Origin: Endozoicomonas montiporae CL-33
GTDB lineage: Bacteria > Pseudomonadota > Gammaproteobacteria > Pseudomonadales > Endozoicomonadaceae
Assembly: GCF_001583435.1 (NCBI RefSeq)
Contig: NZ_CP013251.1
Span: forward strand, 732,001 to 796,000
Length of the DNA stretch: 64,000 nucleotides
Direction of reading: 5' to 3'
The notes under the pieces are model-generated. The model was given only the letters and a program-made list of their open reading frames with translations. It was not told where the DNA came from and ran no database searches. Below are positions 52,405-61,643 of the stretch, in pieces. Position 1 is the stretch's first letter; each line of letters starts with the position of its first letter. Position numbers and translations under genes: made by a program.

Positions 52405-53727
52405 TTATTTCACAAATTCGATATCAGAAATGTGCATGGTCATGCCTTGATATTTATCACCACCGGCAGCTTGTGTGCCACCCTGTCCCATGATGGTCAG
52501 GCGATTGATGTTACGTGGCAGGTTAACCAGCATTTGGCCAGCTGCATTACCTGCAAAAAGCTCGGAGAATGGAACTTCAACAACATTTACTGCACCTTTA
52601 GTTAAGGTGTCAGCTTCAATAACAACTTCGGCAGAATTAGTTGAAGTGTATGCGCTATTGCCTGTCCATGTGCCATCTTCTTCTTTCTCGTGTACCAACT
52701 TCTCGCCCACCATTCTGACTTTGAAATCAGGGAGGTCTTCGACAGTATCATTAACAATCATGTTAAAGCGTAATTTGGCAGTGCTGTATGCACTCAGATC
52801 TGTGAATACGTCAGCCTCATCAACTTTAGGGGCGGTAAAGTGCAGGCCAGCATTTCCATTTGTACCAAAGGTCAGTAGATGCCCGTGGTAATCGGTACCG
52901 CCAACGGCAACGGTTGCGCCATTTTGTGAACCACCAGAGAGACTGAGTCCGGAAGCATTAGAAGCCCATCCCGTTACATTTCCTTCTACATCGCGAGAGT
53001 AAACCTCAGCTTCTGCAATTTCATTGCTTAAAGCACAGTCAAAAGTGAAGTCTTCCGTGTAGGTATTGGAGCGTAAAGCTACATCTTTCAATGCAAACTT
53101 CAGGTTAGACTCGGAAGTAATTTTAAATGGAGTTGTACCAGTACTTAAATCAGCACCTTCGAAACAACTCATAGGGAGTTTGATCCATTGCTCACCGGTG
53201 CCACCGGCTAAGGTGGTGTACAGTTCAGTAATGTCCAGCGGTTCCGAGCCCGGAATTTCAACGGTAATGCGCTGGCCTGCTTCAGGTAAAGTCTGAGGGA
53301 AAATGCGGGCACGAACGGTACCTCCACCATTTTTACCTTCATTCGTGGTAGCAGTGTAGTCGTAGTTGGCATCTGCTTTAGCAATAATGCTACCAGGAGC
53401 ATCATCTGAAATAGTTACGAGGATTGGGCTATCTTCTTCTGTTGACGCAAACCACTCGGTTTTAATGTTATCTGCTGTTCCAGTAGTTACATCATCACGC
53501 TGGATTTTGATTTCGTTGCCACCCTGCCCAACGGCGTACAGATCGAACTCTTTAACGTTGTAGTCACCATAGCCATAAACTCGGAAGATGGCTGTTGTTG
53601 CACCACCGCCACCACCGCCACCGCCGCCACCAGTAGAACCACCATCATACTTGTCATCCAAAACACACCCGGACAACAAGGCTACTGATATAGCACTCAG
53701 AGCAAAAGTTTTAACAGCTTTATTCAT
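52405..53727 (-). CDS. Lipoprotein with ExoP-C-like carbohydrate-binding domain
   Basis: This protein of about 440 residues has a lipoprotein signal (Leu-Leu-Ser-Gly-Cys, residues 17-21) and an unbroken run of ten glycines. Around 155-220 it has Leu-Asp-Ile-Thr-Glu-Leu, Trp-Ile-Lys-Leu-Pro-Met-Ser-Cys-Phe, Gly-Ala-Asp and Thr-Pro-Phe. That pattern fits the galactose-binding-like C-terminal domain of GH3 exo-beta-glucanases of the ExoP type. A second beta-rich region (about 260-440) of similar style follows. The nearby GH3 enzyme ends without this domain, so the binding module may be supplied in trans. The start is ATG 53727, with longer frames possible. It may act as a surface glycan-binding protein. 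Confidence 0.7.
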   Translation of the reverse strand: MNKAVKTFALSAISVALLSGCVLDDKYDGGSTGGGGGGGGGGATTAIFRVYGYGDYNVKEFDLYAVGQGGNEIKIQRDDVTTGTADNIKTEWFASTEEDSPILVTISDDAPGSIIAKADANYDYTATTNEGKNGGGTVRARIFPQTLPEAGQRITVEIPGSEPLDITELYTTLAGGTGEQWIKLPMSCFEGADLSTGTTPFKITSESNLKFALKDVALRSNTYTEDFTFDCALSNEIAEAEVYSRDVEGNVTGWASNASGLSLSGGSQNGATVAVGGTDYHGHLLTFGTNGNAGLHFTAPKVDEADVFTDLSAYSTAKLRFNMIVNDTVEDLPDFKVRMVGEKLVHEKEEDGTWTGNSAYTSTNSAEVVIEADTLTKGAVNVVEVPFSELFAGNAAGQMLVNLPRNINRLTIMGQGGTQAAGGDKYQGMTMHISDIEFVK

Positions 53728-54469
53728 ACTTAAATCCATGCTTCTTTGTAGGCTGATGGCTGTGGTGGCTGATTGAAAAAAACTGGCTTGATCCGTTGAT
53801 ATCACCAGAACTTTCACAGTGTTAATAAGTGTTGAACTTACCTGCTATTCAGCAACAACCAGAAATAATCGAAATGTTTACAAAGCGAGGCGACGATACG
53901 AAATTTCGCTAAATGGGTCAAGGATTAACGATTTCGGAAAAATAAAAACAAAACCTAATACAAATCCAGATCAATTTTTAGCAATTAGCGTCACATTTAA
54001 TTAGCAAAAAGCTAGCTTGTTTTAGGCTTTGTTACAGTGTTTGTGTATTTTAAAACATTGCTGTAGCCCTTGTATGGCGCGGGTTTATAACTGAAATTGA
54101 CAGTTCGAATGATATAGATCAATTAAATGATATTTTTTGTTAATTGCTTATTTTCTTTGCAGACCGCTTAAACAAAGGCTTTCAAAGAAATTGCTATTGT
54201 TTCCTGAAATTTTCAGCATATTGATGCGCTTCGACGAACCCATTATATTCGCTTTGCTTTTTGGATATGGCAAAAGAAACACGCCATTTATGCAAGTTCG
54301 ACAAACATGTCAGTAATTAAACTTACGCGATTGATGTCTATTGCATTCAATATTTCAGCACGTCCTGAATGGTGAAGTGTGTTTCGCCAATGCACGACAA
54401 TGAATAAGTCTTCTCAAAAGCAACGATTTAGCAACGGATAACGGATTAGGTTTCGGCAGTATTACCATT
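53728..54469. promoter_or_regulatory. 742-base divergent intergenic region, lipoprotein / porin
   Basis: No gene is visible in this A+T-rich region. It must contain the promoters for the leftward lipoprotein and the rightward porin-GH3 pair. A 10-bp palindrome CGAAATTTCG at 53899-53908 is the clearest dyad and a candidate regulator site. Confidence 0.4.
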
Positions 54470-55495
54470 ATGAAAAAGTTATTACTTCCTTTTATGCTTG
54501 GCTCCTTTGCCTTGCCAGCAGTCGCAATGGATTATCAGACAGATGATGGTTTTAATCTGCCGGAACTGAGTGCTGACGTGTTTGATGCTTACAACATGGA
54601 AGCCAACGCCAATCGCACCCGCCGTCCTCAGCAGCGTCAGGCTCCGCTGCGTACCCGTATTTTCATAGGTGCCGAACACACTGAGAACCGTTTTGATAAT
54701 CAGGGTAAGACTCAGAATACTAATTTCCTGATTGATGGTAGTACTAGCATTAATGACCGTTTTCGTGTGGGCTACGTTATTAACGAACGTAACCTGACTT
54801 ATCGTGATGGTGATATGGATGACAATCTGGGTAAGCGCCTGACTGCCACCATTAACCCACGATTTGACACCTATGTAAGCCCGAACTTCAGCTGGTTCAT
54901 GGCCTTCCCGATCAGAAGAACGATTGATGCCAACCGTGGCCGCCTTCCAGACGGCTCCCCGGGTAATGGTGGCCCGGTTGAAGAGCAGGCTTATACCATC
55001 AAGCCGGGCTTTAACTACCGCATGGGTGATCACACCTTCAACATTACCGGTCACTTCCGCTATGTTGAAACTGAAAACTACGGTAACAACAATCCTCGCC
55101 TTTATAACAAGGCCTATAACTTCAACCCGACTTACATTTACCGTCTGAACCGTACGACGAACGTAAGTCTGGAAATGGGTTTCACTGAAAATGACAACCC
55201 GAACAACACCTGGAACCGCAACATCAAACCATCTGTTGCTCATCGCTGGAGCAATGGTATGCGTTCCCAGTTCAGTGTAAATGTAGGTAAGAATGGTCAG
55301 GATAACGGTCGTGGCGTTCGCTACACCAACTGGCAAGTCAACAACAACCTGCCTCTGAACCGTAACTTCGACCTGATCGCCAACCTCGGCTGGAGAACCG
55401 GTGAACAGTATGAAGACGACGATGGTTATGTAAATGAAGGCTCCGGTGACCGCGAAACCCTGTACTTCAAGTTTGGTTTCAACGTTAAGTTCTAA
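54470..55495 (+). CDS. Outer-membrane beta-barrel porin, OmpG-like
   Basis: This 341-residue protein has a signal peptide (cut near Ala-Val-Ala, residue 19). After a soluble N-terminal stretch come many alternating amphipathic strands rich in Asn, Tyr and Arg, ending in Lys-Phe-Gly-Phe-Asn-Val-Lys-Phe with the terminal Phe needed for barrel assembly. Pattern and length fit OmpG/oligosaccharide porins. It is 131 bases upstream of the GH3 gene on the same strand, so it probably imports the oligosaccharides that GH3 cleaves. Codons are strongly biased. Confidence 0.8.
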   Translation: MKKLLLPFMLGSFALPAVAMDYQTDDGFNLPELSADVFDAYNMEANANRTRRPQQRQAPLRTRIFIGAEHTENRFDNQGKTQNTNFLIDGSTSINDRFRVGYVINERNLTYRDGDMDDNLGKRLTATINPRFDTYVSPNFSWFMAFPIRRTIDANRGRLPDGSPGNGGPVEEQAYTIKPGFNYRMGDHTFNITGHFRYVETENYGNNNPRLYNKAYNFNPTYIYRLNRTTNVSLEMGFTENDNPNNTWNRNIKPSVAHRWSNGMRSQFSVNVGKNGQDNGRGVRYTNWQVNNNLPLNRNFDLIANLGWRTGEQYEDDDGYVNEGSGDRETLYFKFGFNVKF

Positions 55496-55626
55496 TTCAA
55501 CTGAATCAATGCATCAGGCAGCAACCCTCCCGTGATCATTCGACAATGATTCAATCTGCTGCCCGGATGCCGACGGGTGAAGCGCCCGCCACGCTTTCAA
55601 GACTGGCAAACAAAACTAGAGTGACT

Positions 55627-58029
55627 ATGAAACTGAGACTTCTCCCAGTTGCAATCTCTTGTGCAATTGCAGCTTCTTCTGCTTTTGCGTCAACGAGTGC
55701 ATCCAATTTCGGTTCTGTAATGAACCCTGTTCGCATGGAGCAGCCTGCCTCTGTCGTACACTGGAACGACAACAAAAAAGAAATGGATGCGTTCATTTCT
55801 GACCTGATTTCCAAAATGACCCTGGAAGAAAAGATCGGCCAGCTGGACCTTCAGTCCGGTATCATGGCGGTGACCGGTTCCCAGGTAAACCACCAGTACG
55901 AAGACTGGGTCGCTGAAGGTAAAGTGGGTTCTGTATTCAACAACTTCACTTACGAGCGCGCTTACAACCTGCAGAAACGTGCGGTTGAAGAATCCCGTCT
56001 GGGTATCCCGATTATCATCGGTCACGACATCATCCACGGTCACAAGACTATCTTCCCACAGTCTATCGGTGAAGTCGCTTCCTGGGATCTGGAAGTGGCG
56101 GAAGTAGGTGCGCGTGTAGCGGCAAAAGAAGCGACCGCTGACGGCATCATGTGGACTTTTGCACCAATGGCTGACCTGGTTCGCGATCCTCGCTGGGGTC
56201 GTGTATCCGAAGCGCCGGGTGAAGACCCGTTCCTCGCTACCCAAATGTCTGTTGCCCGTGTGAAAGGTTTCCAGGGCGACAACCTGTCTGACACCGACAC
56301 CATGATGGCGACTGCCAAGCACATGGTAGGCTACGGTCTGTCTCAGGCGGGTCGTGACTACGGCACCACCGACGTATCCGACTACGAACTGTGGTCCAGC
56401 CAGATGCCAATGTTCAAGGCCATGGTTGACGCCGGTATCGCTACCGTAATGACTTCTTTCAACGACCTGAATGGTATTCCTGCCTCAGGTTCTCACTACC
56501 TGCTGACGGAAGTACTGCGTGACAAGTGGGGCTTCGAAGGCTTTGTAGTGACCGACTACACCGCTGTGAACGAACTGGTGCCTCACGGCTACGCTCGTGA
56601 CGACAAGCACGCTGCCGAAATCGCATTCAACGCTGGCGCCGACATGGACATGGTAGGCAAGTCCTACATGGATTACATGGCCGAGCTGGTTGCTGAAGGT
56701 AAGGTTGACGAAGCGAAAATCGACCACTCTGTCCGTCTGATTCTGGAAATGAAATGGCGTCTGGGTCTGTTCGAAGATCCTTACCGTTACTTCGACAAGG
56801 ATCGTGCAGAAACCGATATCCTGACTGATGAGCACCTGGAACTGGCACGCGACGCTGCTCGTAAGTCTTCCGTACTGCTGTCTAACAACGGCGCACTGCC
56901 TCTGAATCTGGATAAGATTGACTCCATCGCTCTGCTGGGTCCTCTGGCTGACCGTAAGCAAGATATGATTGGTAACTGGGCGGCTGCCGGTGACCGTCGT
57001 AACCAGCCTGTTTCTATCAAAGAAGGTTTGGAAGCGCGTCTGGGTAAAAGTGTGAAGATTCACACTGCTGGTCGCCATGGTGGTGCTACCTACGCTCACT
57101 TGCATGATGCAGATGAGACTTCTCCGCACATCGGTATTCGCTCTGTAGCGCGTGATGAAATTGGCAAGCCGGCTCTCAAGCGCAACATTGAACAAGCGGT
57201 TAAAGCAGCCAAGAAAGCTGACGTTATCGTTCTGGCGATTGGTGAAGAACAGCGCATGTCCGGTGAAGCGGCTTCCCGTGTTGAAATCACCCTGCCTGGT
57301 AACCAGCGCGAGCTGATGGAAGAGCTGAAGAAGCTCGGCAAGCCAATGGTTGGTGTTGTTATGTCCGGTCGTCCTAACGACCTGAGCTGGGAATACGAGA
57401 ACCTGGACGCTATCCTGCACGCTTGGTACCCGGGCACTTCCGGTGGCCACGCGATTGCTGACCTGTTGGTAGGTGACTACAACCCGTCCGGTAAGCTGCC
57501 GATGACCTTCCCGCGTTCTGTTGGTCAGATTCCAATCTACTACAACATGAAGAACACTGGTCGTCCATACGATGCCGACAACGAGAATCAGCGTCAGGAG
57601 CATTACAAGAGCCGCTACGATGACTCTCCAAATACTCCGCTGTTTGCCTTCGGTCACGGTCTGAGCTACACCACCTTCGACTACAGTGACATCAAACTGT
57701 CTTCTGACACTCTGAAGATCAAAGACGACGAACTGAGTGTATCTGTTACCATTACTAACTCCGGCGACTTCGCTGGTGAAGAAGTGGTTCAGCTGTACAC
57801 CCGTCAGCTGGTAGGCTCCAGAACCCGTCCGGTTAAAGAGCTGAAAGGCTTCCAGAAGATTCACTTCGAAAAAGGTGAATCCAAAGACGTTACCTTCACT
57901 TTGACCGCAGAAGATCTGTCATTCTACCGTGGTGACATGACCTGGGGTCCTGAAGCAAGCGACTTCCACGTATTCGTGGGTACTTCTTCTGACGACGTTC
58001 AGAAGGCTGAATTCAAACTGGTTGACTAA
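55627..58029 (+). CDS. bglX: Periplasmic beta-glucosidase, glycoside hydrolase family 3
   Basis: This GH3 enzyme of about 800 residues releases glucose from the non-reducing ends of beta-glucans. A signal peptide (cut near Ala-Phe-Ala, residue 22) precedes the (beta/alpha)8 domain with Lys-His-Met-Val-Gly-Tyr and the nucleophile Asp310 (Val-Val-Thr-Asp-Tyr). The alpha/beta sandwich domain has Gly-Glu-Glu-Gln-Arg-Met-Ser-Gly-Glu-Ala, and a fibronectin III-like domain forms the C-terminus (about 700-800). The layout equals E. coli BglX. ATG 55627 gives a proper signal peptide; the frame extends further upstream. Codon bias indicates high expression. Confidence 0.92.
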   Translation: MKLRLLPVAISCAIAASSAFASTSASNFGSVMNPVRMEQPASVVHWNDNKKEMDAFISDLISKMTLEEKIGQLDLQSGIMAVTGSQVNHQYEDWVAEGKVGSVFNNFTYERAYNLQKRAVEESRLGIPIIIGHDIIHGHKTIFPQSIGEVASWDLEVAEVGARVAAKEATADGIMWTFAPMADLVRDPRWGRVSEAPGEDPFLATQMSVARVKGFQGDNLSDTDTMMATAKHMVGYGLSQAGRDYGTTDVSDYELWSSQMPMFKAMVDAGIATVMTSFNDLNGIPASGSHYLLTEVLRDKWGFEGFVVTDYTAVNELVPHGYARDDKHAAEIAFNAGADMDMVGKSYMDYMAELVAEGKVDEAKIDHSVRLILEMKWRLGLFEDPYRYFDKDRAETDILTDEHLELARDAARKSSVLLSNNGALPLNLDKIDSIALLGPLADRKQDMIGNWAAAGDRRNQPVSIKEGLEARLGKSVKIHTAGRHGGATYAHLHDADETSPHIGIRSVARDEIGKPALKRNIEQAVKAAKKADVIVLAIGEEQRMSGEAASRVEITLPGNQRELMEELKKLGKPMVGVVMSGRPNDLSWEYENLDAILHAWYPGTSGGHAIADLLVGDYNPSGKLPMTFPRSVGQIPIYYNMKNTGRPYDADNENQRQEHYKSRYDDSPNTPLFAFGHGLSYTTFDYSDIKLSSDTLKIKDDELSVSVTITNSGDFAGEEVVQLYTRQLVGSRTRPVKELKGFQKIHFEKGESKDVTFTLTAEDLSFYRGDMTWGPEASDFHVFVGTSSDDVQKAEFKLVD

Positions 58030-58053
58030 TAAGTCTTAAACCGGATTTGATAT

Positions 58054-58093
58054 AAAAGCCTCAATGCTATGGATCGGTGTTGGGGCTTTTTTT
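58054..58093 (+). terminator. Rho-independent terminator after bglX
   Basis: AAAAGCC (58054-58060) plus CAA pairs with TTG and GGCTTTT (58084-58090), followed by TTT. Confidence 0.75.
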
Positions 58094-58220
58094 GAATCAT
58101 TTTATCGTTTCAGTGTGCTGTTTGTGGCGAACAGACGTAACCGTTGTGCAGGCAAGTCCTGCACTTTTTGGTTGTACTGAATGCGTGTTTTATGATCAAA
58201 AGTGAATCTGTATCAATAAA

Positions 58221-59250
58221 GGCTCTTATCGGATTCCAGACTGCTGAGCTACACTTCATCAAAATCTTGCGAATGGCTGATCACGCAGTGAATATTTGTA
58301 AAATTTCAGAACTCATCAGCAATGTAACTTGCTTTGAAATGATCCGTGAAAACCGCTGGCCTGACGGGGTGGTTCATTGCCCCCATTGTGATTCAGGCCA
58401 TGTAAAAAAGAACGGGCATGACACGGTACAAACTGAATGCCAACACTATCAATGCAAACATTGTGACCGCTACTTTGATGACCTGACTAATACTGTCTTT
58501 GCTGGGCATCATCAGCCTCTTAAGGTGTGGGTTTCCTGTCTGTACCTGATGGGACTCAATGTTTCCAACAGCCAGATTTCTAAAGAACTTGACCTTTCAC
58601 TGAGTGATGTACATGAAATGACAACCTTGTTGCGAACCTCTGTCGTTAAACGCAAGCCTGACATTACTCTTGAGGGAGAGGTAGAGTTCGACGAGGTGTA
58701 CATCGTCGCAGGTCACAAAGGACATCCTGAAGCTTTAAAAAAATCTATCGCGCCCTCCCCGAAAAAGAAGATTAAAAGGAGCTCCGGGCAGAGGAACTCT
58801 CGAAAAAGACAAGCCTCCCGTTCTGGGAATGATTCAGCGAGGAGGTCAGGTCATTATCAACATGCTGGATAATGTTCGAAAAGCCACCATAAAGCCTTTC
58901 ATTACGAAGCATGTAGCCAAGGGAACCCAAACTTACACTGATGAATACAGCATTTACAACTCCCTTGAAGAGTGGGGTTACAAGCATAAATCTGTCTGTC
59001 ATGGTAAAAGCGAGTACGCCCGGGATGATGACAAGGATGGTATTTATGAAGTACACGTGAACACCATGGAAGGCTTCTGGTCATTGCTCCGTTCATGGCT
59101 CAGACCTCACAGGGGGATTTCTCAGGAAAGCTTACCTTTGTACCTCGGCTTCTTTGAGTTCGTTCATAACGCCGGAATCCGGGGTAAAGGGTTACTTCAA
59201 CCATTAATCAGCTTGCTGGTTACGTAGCAGTCTGGAATCCGATAAGAGCC
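58221..59250 (+). mobile_element. IS1595-family insertion sequence, 1030 bp
   Basis: A perfect 25-bp terminal inverted repeat begins GGCTCTTATCGGATTCCAGA at 58221 and is mirrored at 59226-59250. The flanking 8-mers do not match (TCAATAAA and TCTGACGT), so there is no target duplication. A deletion next to the element probably removed one side. It carries one transposase gene in two frames. Confidence 0.88.
58273..59227 (+). pseudogene. IS1595-family transposase, frameshifted at an A7 run
   Basis: The first frame has the zinc-binding Cys-Pro-His-Cys-x-Ser-Gly ... Cys-Lys-His-Cys ribbon and the catalytic Glu-Phe-Asp-Glu-Val-Tyr. At seven A (about 58735-58741) it departs into Ser-Ile-Ala-Pro-Ser. 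The other frame restores Arg-Lys-Arg-Arg-Leu-Lys-Gly-Ala-Pro-Gly-Arg-Gly-Thr-Leu and continues through Gly-Met-Ile-Gln-Arg-Gly-Gly-Gln to the stop at 59227. One fewer A would join them. It is either inactive or relies on slippage at the A run. Confidence 0.8.
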
Positions 59251-59742
59251 TCTGACGTTTATCAGCAGGCTTCAAACAATGCGGCTCAAGCTGACTTTGC
59301 CTGGTGGCAAGATCAGCCAATGCGAGATCGAGAGACTTATGAGTGGGGCAGTGGTGCAGGCTCCTGCCCAAACCGGAATGCCCAGGGCGAGCCCGTTGGT
59401 CGTGACAATAAGTATTGTGTTGATCGCATCCGTAAAGACGGGGATCGCTCCAGTAATGAATACATGGTGGTATCACCGCACATTCTTGCAGGCTTTTTGC
59501 CCCAGTATGATCGTGCTCGCAACGACCTGATTGCCATGTACCGGGATGACCGGCAGAAGGCTCATTACCGTCTGGAAGATGGCAGTGTTGTGCTGTGGCG
59601 TTATAGTTACGACCACCCTCAATGGAAGGCTGGCTCTATACAGGCCGTTGATTTTTCAACCATGTTGTTTGGTCTGGCGGCTCTGGAAGAAAATCTGGGT
59701 ATGGCCTTCTTTAACCAGTACAACAATTATTACCGCAATTAA
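59251..59742 (+). pseudogene. 5'-truncated glucoamylase-like (GH144-type) protein, C-terminal stump
   Basis: An open frame reads directly out of the IS1595 end without a start and runs 163 codons. It contains Val-Ser-Pro-His-Ile-Leu-Ala-Gly-Phe-Leu-Pro and Ala-Val-Asp-Phe-Ser-Thr-Met-Leu-Phe-Gly-Leu, then Asn-Leu-Gly-Met-Ala-Phe-Phe. That order recalls the C-terminal part of GH144 beta-1,2-glucanases (glycoamylase-like domain). The N-terminus is not found left of the IS. Identification is tentative. With GH3 and the porin it would complete a beta-glucan pathway that is now broken. Confidence 0.55.
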
Positions 59743-59761
59743 ATCCGTTATCAGATCTTGC

Positions 59762-59802
59762 AAGCTGTTCATAATCTTTTGAGGAAAGATCATGAACAGC
59801 TT
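59762..59802 (+). terminator. Long hairpin after the glucanase stump
   Basis: AAGCTGTTCAT (59762-59772) and ATGAACAGCTT (59792-59802) pair perfectly, and ATCTTT / AAAGAT extend the stem to about 17 pairs. No long T run follows. Confidence 0.55.
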
Positions 59803-60012
59803 CCTATCGTCAGCATGTCTGACCGGGTCGTTAGTGATTCTGATGGTCTGAGCGTTTAATGACCTGAACTATCCCCCTTTATCCGCTGTCCATATTCTAA
59901 CGAATAGGGTTTAAAGACCACGACTCTCTTGCTTTTGATTTGCAAGGCATTTTGCTGGTTAGTGCATTGAGAGAGGGAAATATGGAGACCGGGAAATAAA
60001 TGGAGGTCAGGT

Positions 60013-60834
60013 ATGGATGGTGCAGGAAATGGATTTTCAAAGCTACAAACGGTAGGGATAACGACAGGATTCTCTCTTGCCAGCGGGCTTTTAGCAAATA
60101 ATGGAGCAAGGGATACTCTCGGCTCGAGTGTTTCTTCTTTTGGTAAAACGTTGTGCAGTATTCCGGGTTCTCTGGTGAATACTGCAATGTCAGGTATCAA
60201 TGGGGTCAGAAATCAAACGTTTAACGTTGCTAGCTATCTTGTTCCTTCATTAAAACCTCTGGCTGAACGGCAGGTTGCCCTTCCCGGTTTTTTACGTCCG
60301 GTTCTGGGTGGCGCATCCGGTACTGCCAGCATGGGTACACTGGTCTTGGCAGGCATGACCCCCATGTACTATGTAGCTAAAACGGGTGTGACAACCTGTC
60401 AGCGTTATCTGCAGAGTCGTGCGCAGAATCATAGAGTTGATCATGCACTGAATGGTGCTCATCGAGATTCTGTAGCAGCTTTAGACCATGCAGAACTGGC
60501 TTTACAGGCAGATAGACGAAGATACAAGACACTCGCCCAACGCTCTGTATTACCCACGTGGACACAATTACTGATGGCAGCTGTCCCTGGCATCTTATTA
60601 GCACCGGAGCTGGGTGCTGCTGCTTTGGTTGTAGGTGCTGTAGCGGGCGCTTCACAGGTAGCCAGTAACCTTTGGGAGCGTTCAGCAAACAAAGGCATGG
60701 TTCAAGAGACACAAAAGAATATAAATCATGTCACCACAAAGAGGGATTTGTTAAACGCTCGCAGGGATCTTTATTTAATGGGGAAACGTATGGATCGCCT
60801 GGAAGCACTTCATCCGGAGCTGAGAGGACAATGA
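60013..60834 (+). CDS. Unknown hydrophobic protein, tandem paralogue 1
   Basis: This 273-residue protein is not recognised. It has Gly/Ala-rich hydrophobic stretches near residues 15-28, 105-125 and 190-220 separated by basic, helical segments. GGAGGTCAGGT precedes the ATG at 60013. The product matches the next gene along its whole length, most clearly in Arg-Ser-Val-Leu-Pro-x-Trp-x-x-Leu-Leu and Gly-Ala-Val-Ala-Gly-x-Ser-Gln. There is no signal peptide of normal form. A membrane-inserting or host-directed role is possible. Confidence 0.7.
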   Translation: MDGAGNGFSKLQTVGITTGFSLASGLLANNGARDTLGSSVSSFGKTLCSIPGSLVNTAMSGINGVRNQTFNVASYLVPSLKPLAERQVALPGFLRPVLGGASGTASMGTLVLAGMTPMYYVAKTGVTTCQRYLQSRAQNHRVDHALNGAHRDSVAALDHAELALQADRRRYKTLAQRSVLPTWTQLLMAAVPGILLAPELGAAALVVGAVAGASQVASNLWERSANKGMVQETQKNINHVTTKRDLLNARRDLYLMGKRMDRLEALHPELRGQ

Positions 60835-61643
60835 GTATGCCACATCAGCAAGTACCATTACTTCCAGCGATTGGTTTGACTGCTGGAAGTTCATTAGCGG
60901 CTGCGGTTGCGGCCAACCCGTCTTCCCGGGAAACGGTTATGGCGTTTGGCAAGCTGGTTTACAATCAGCCGTCCGCTTTGCTTGAGCATACGGGGCGATG
61001 CCTGAGTGGAATCAGGGAGCAGCTGTTTCATGCCGTCAGCTACATTCTACCTCCGGTCAAAACCATTGCCGAACGGGATGTGGCTATCAAGACGGTTGCC
61101 GGTCCTTTCCAGTCAGCTCTTGGAAAAGCCGGGATAAACACAACCGGTAATGTAACACTGGGAACTCTGGGGTTGGCCGCTGCAGCGCCAGCGATTCATT
61201 TGGCAGGGAATGTATTGAATGCCTGCCAGCGATTTTCAGATAAAGGTTATCAATACGATTTGATCAACCGGGCTCGCAACAGTGAAGATGTCAATGCTTT
61301 GGGTCAGGCCGCTGTAAGGCTTCAATACAGCGAAGAGCACTACAGGAAGTTATCGGAACGTTCAGTAATGCCGGGCTGGAAAAGTCTGCTCTGTAGCCTG
61401 ATGCCGTCTATTCTGCTTGTCCCTCAGCTGGGAGCATCCGCTATAGCTCTGGGCGCTGTTGCCGGAGTGTCTCAGATCGCCAGTAATGCCTGGGAGAAAT
61501 GGGCAAACATCAGCATGCTGGATGAAACACGTCAAAATATTAAGGTGGCCAATTTTAGCCACAGAACAAGAAAGTGTGCGGCTGGAGTTGACGCATTGAA
61601 AGAAAAACTAAAGATGAAAGAGAGTACTGATCCGGCGTCTTAA
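60831..61643 (+). CDS. Unknown hydrophobic protein, tandem paralogue 2
   Basis: This 270-residue protein starts at an ATG overlapping the previous stop (ATGA), so the two are translated together. It has the same three hydrophobic blocks and Arg-Ser-Val-Met-Pro-Gly-Trp-Lys-Ser-Leu-Leu and Gly-Ala-Val-Ala-Gly-Val-Ser-Gln segments as paralogue 1, with a shorter, more basic C-terminus. An open frame from 60672 exists but overlaps the first gene and is not used. Its 3' end overlaps the AraC gene by 4 bases in convergent orientation. Confidence 0.7.
   Translation: MSMPHQQVPLLPAIGLTAGSSLAAAVAANPSSRETVMAFGKLVYNQPSALLEHTGRCLSGIREQLFHAVSYILPPVKTIAERDVAIKTVAGPFQSALGKAGINTTGNVTLGTLGLAAAAPAIHLAGNVLNACQRFSDKGYQYDLINRARNSEDVNALGQAAVRLQYSEEHYRKLSERSVMPGWKSLLCSLMPSILLVPQLGASAIALGAVAGVSQIASNAWEKWANISMLDETRQNIKVANFSHRTRKCAAGVDALKEKLKMKESTDPAS

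Noticed and set aside
56485..57864. A 459-codon minus-strand frame opposite bglX
   Set aside because: It is an antisense shadow caused by the codon bias of bglX.
58190..58220. ATG-led segment left of IS1595 as the missing 5' end of the glucanase stump
   Set aside because: Its ten codons have no signal peptide character, and the IS lacks a target duplication, so continuity cannot be shown.
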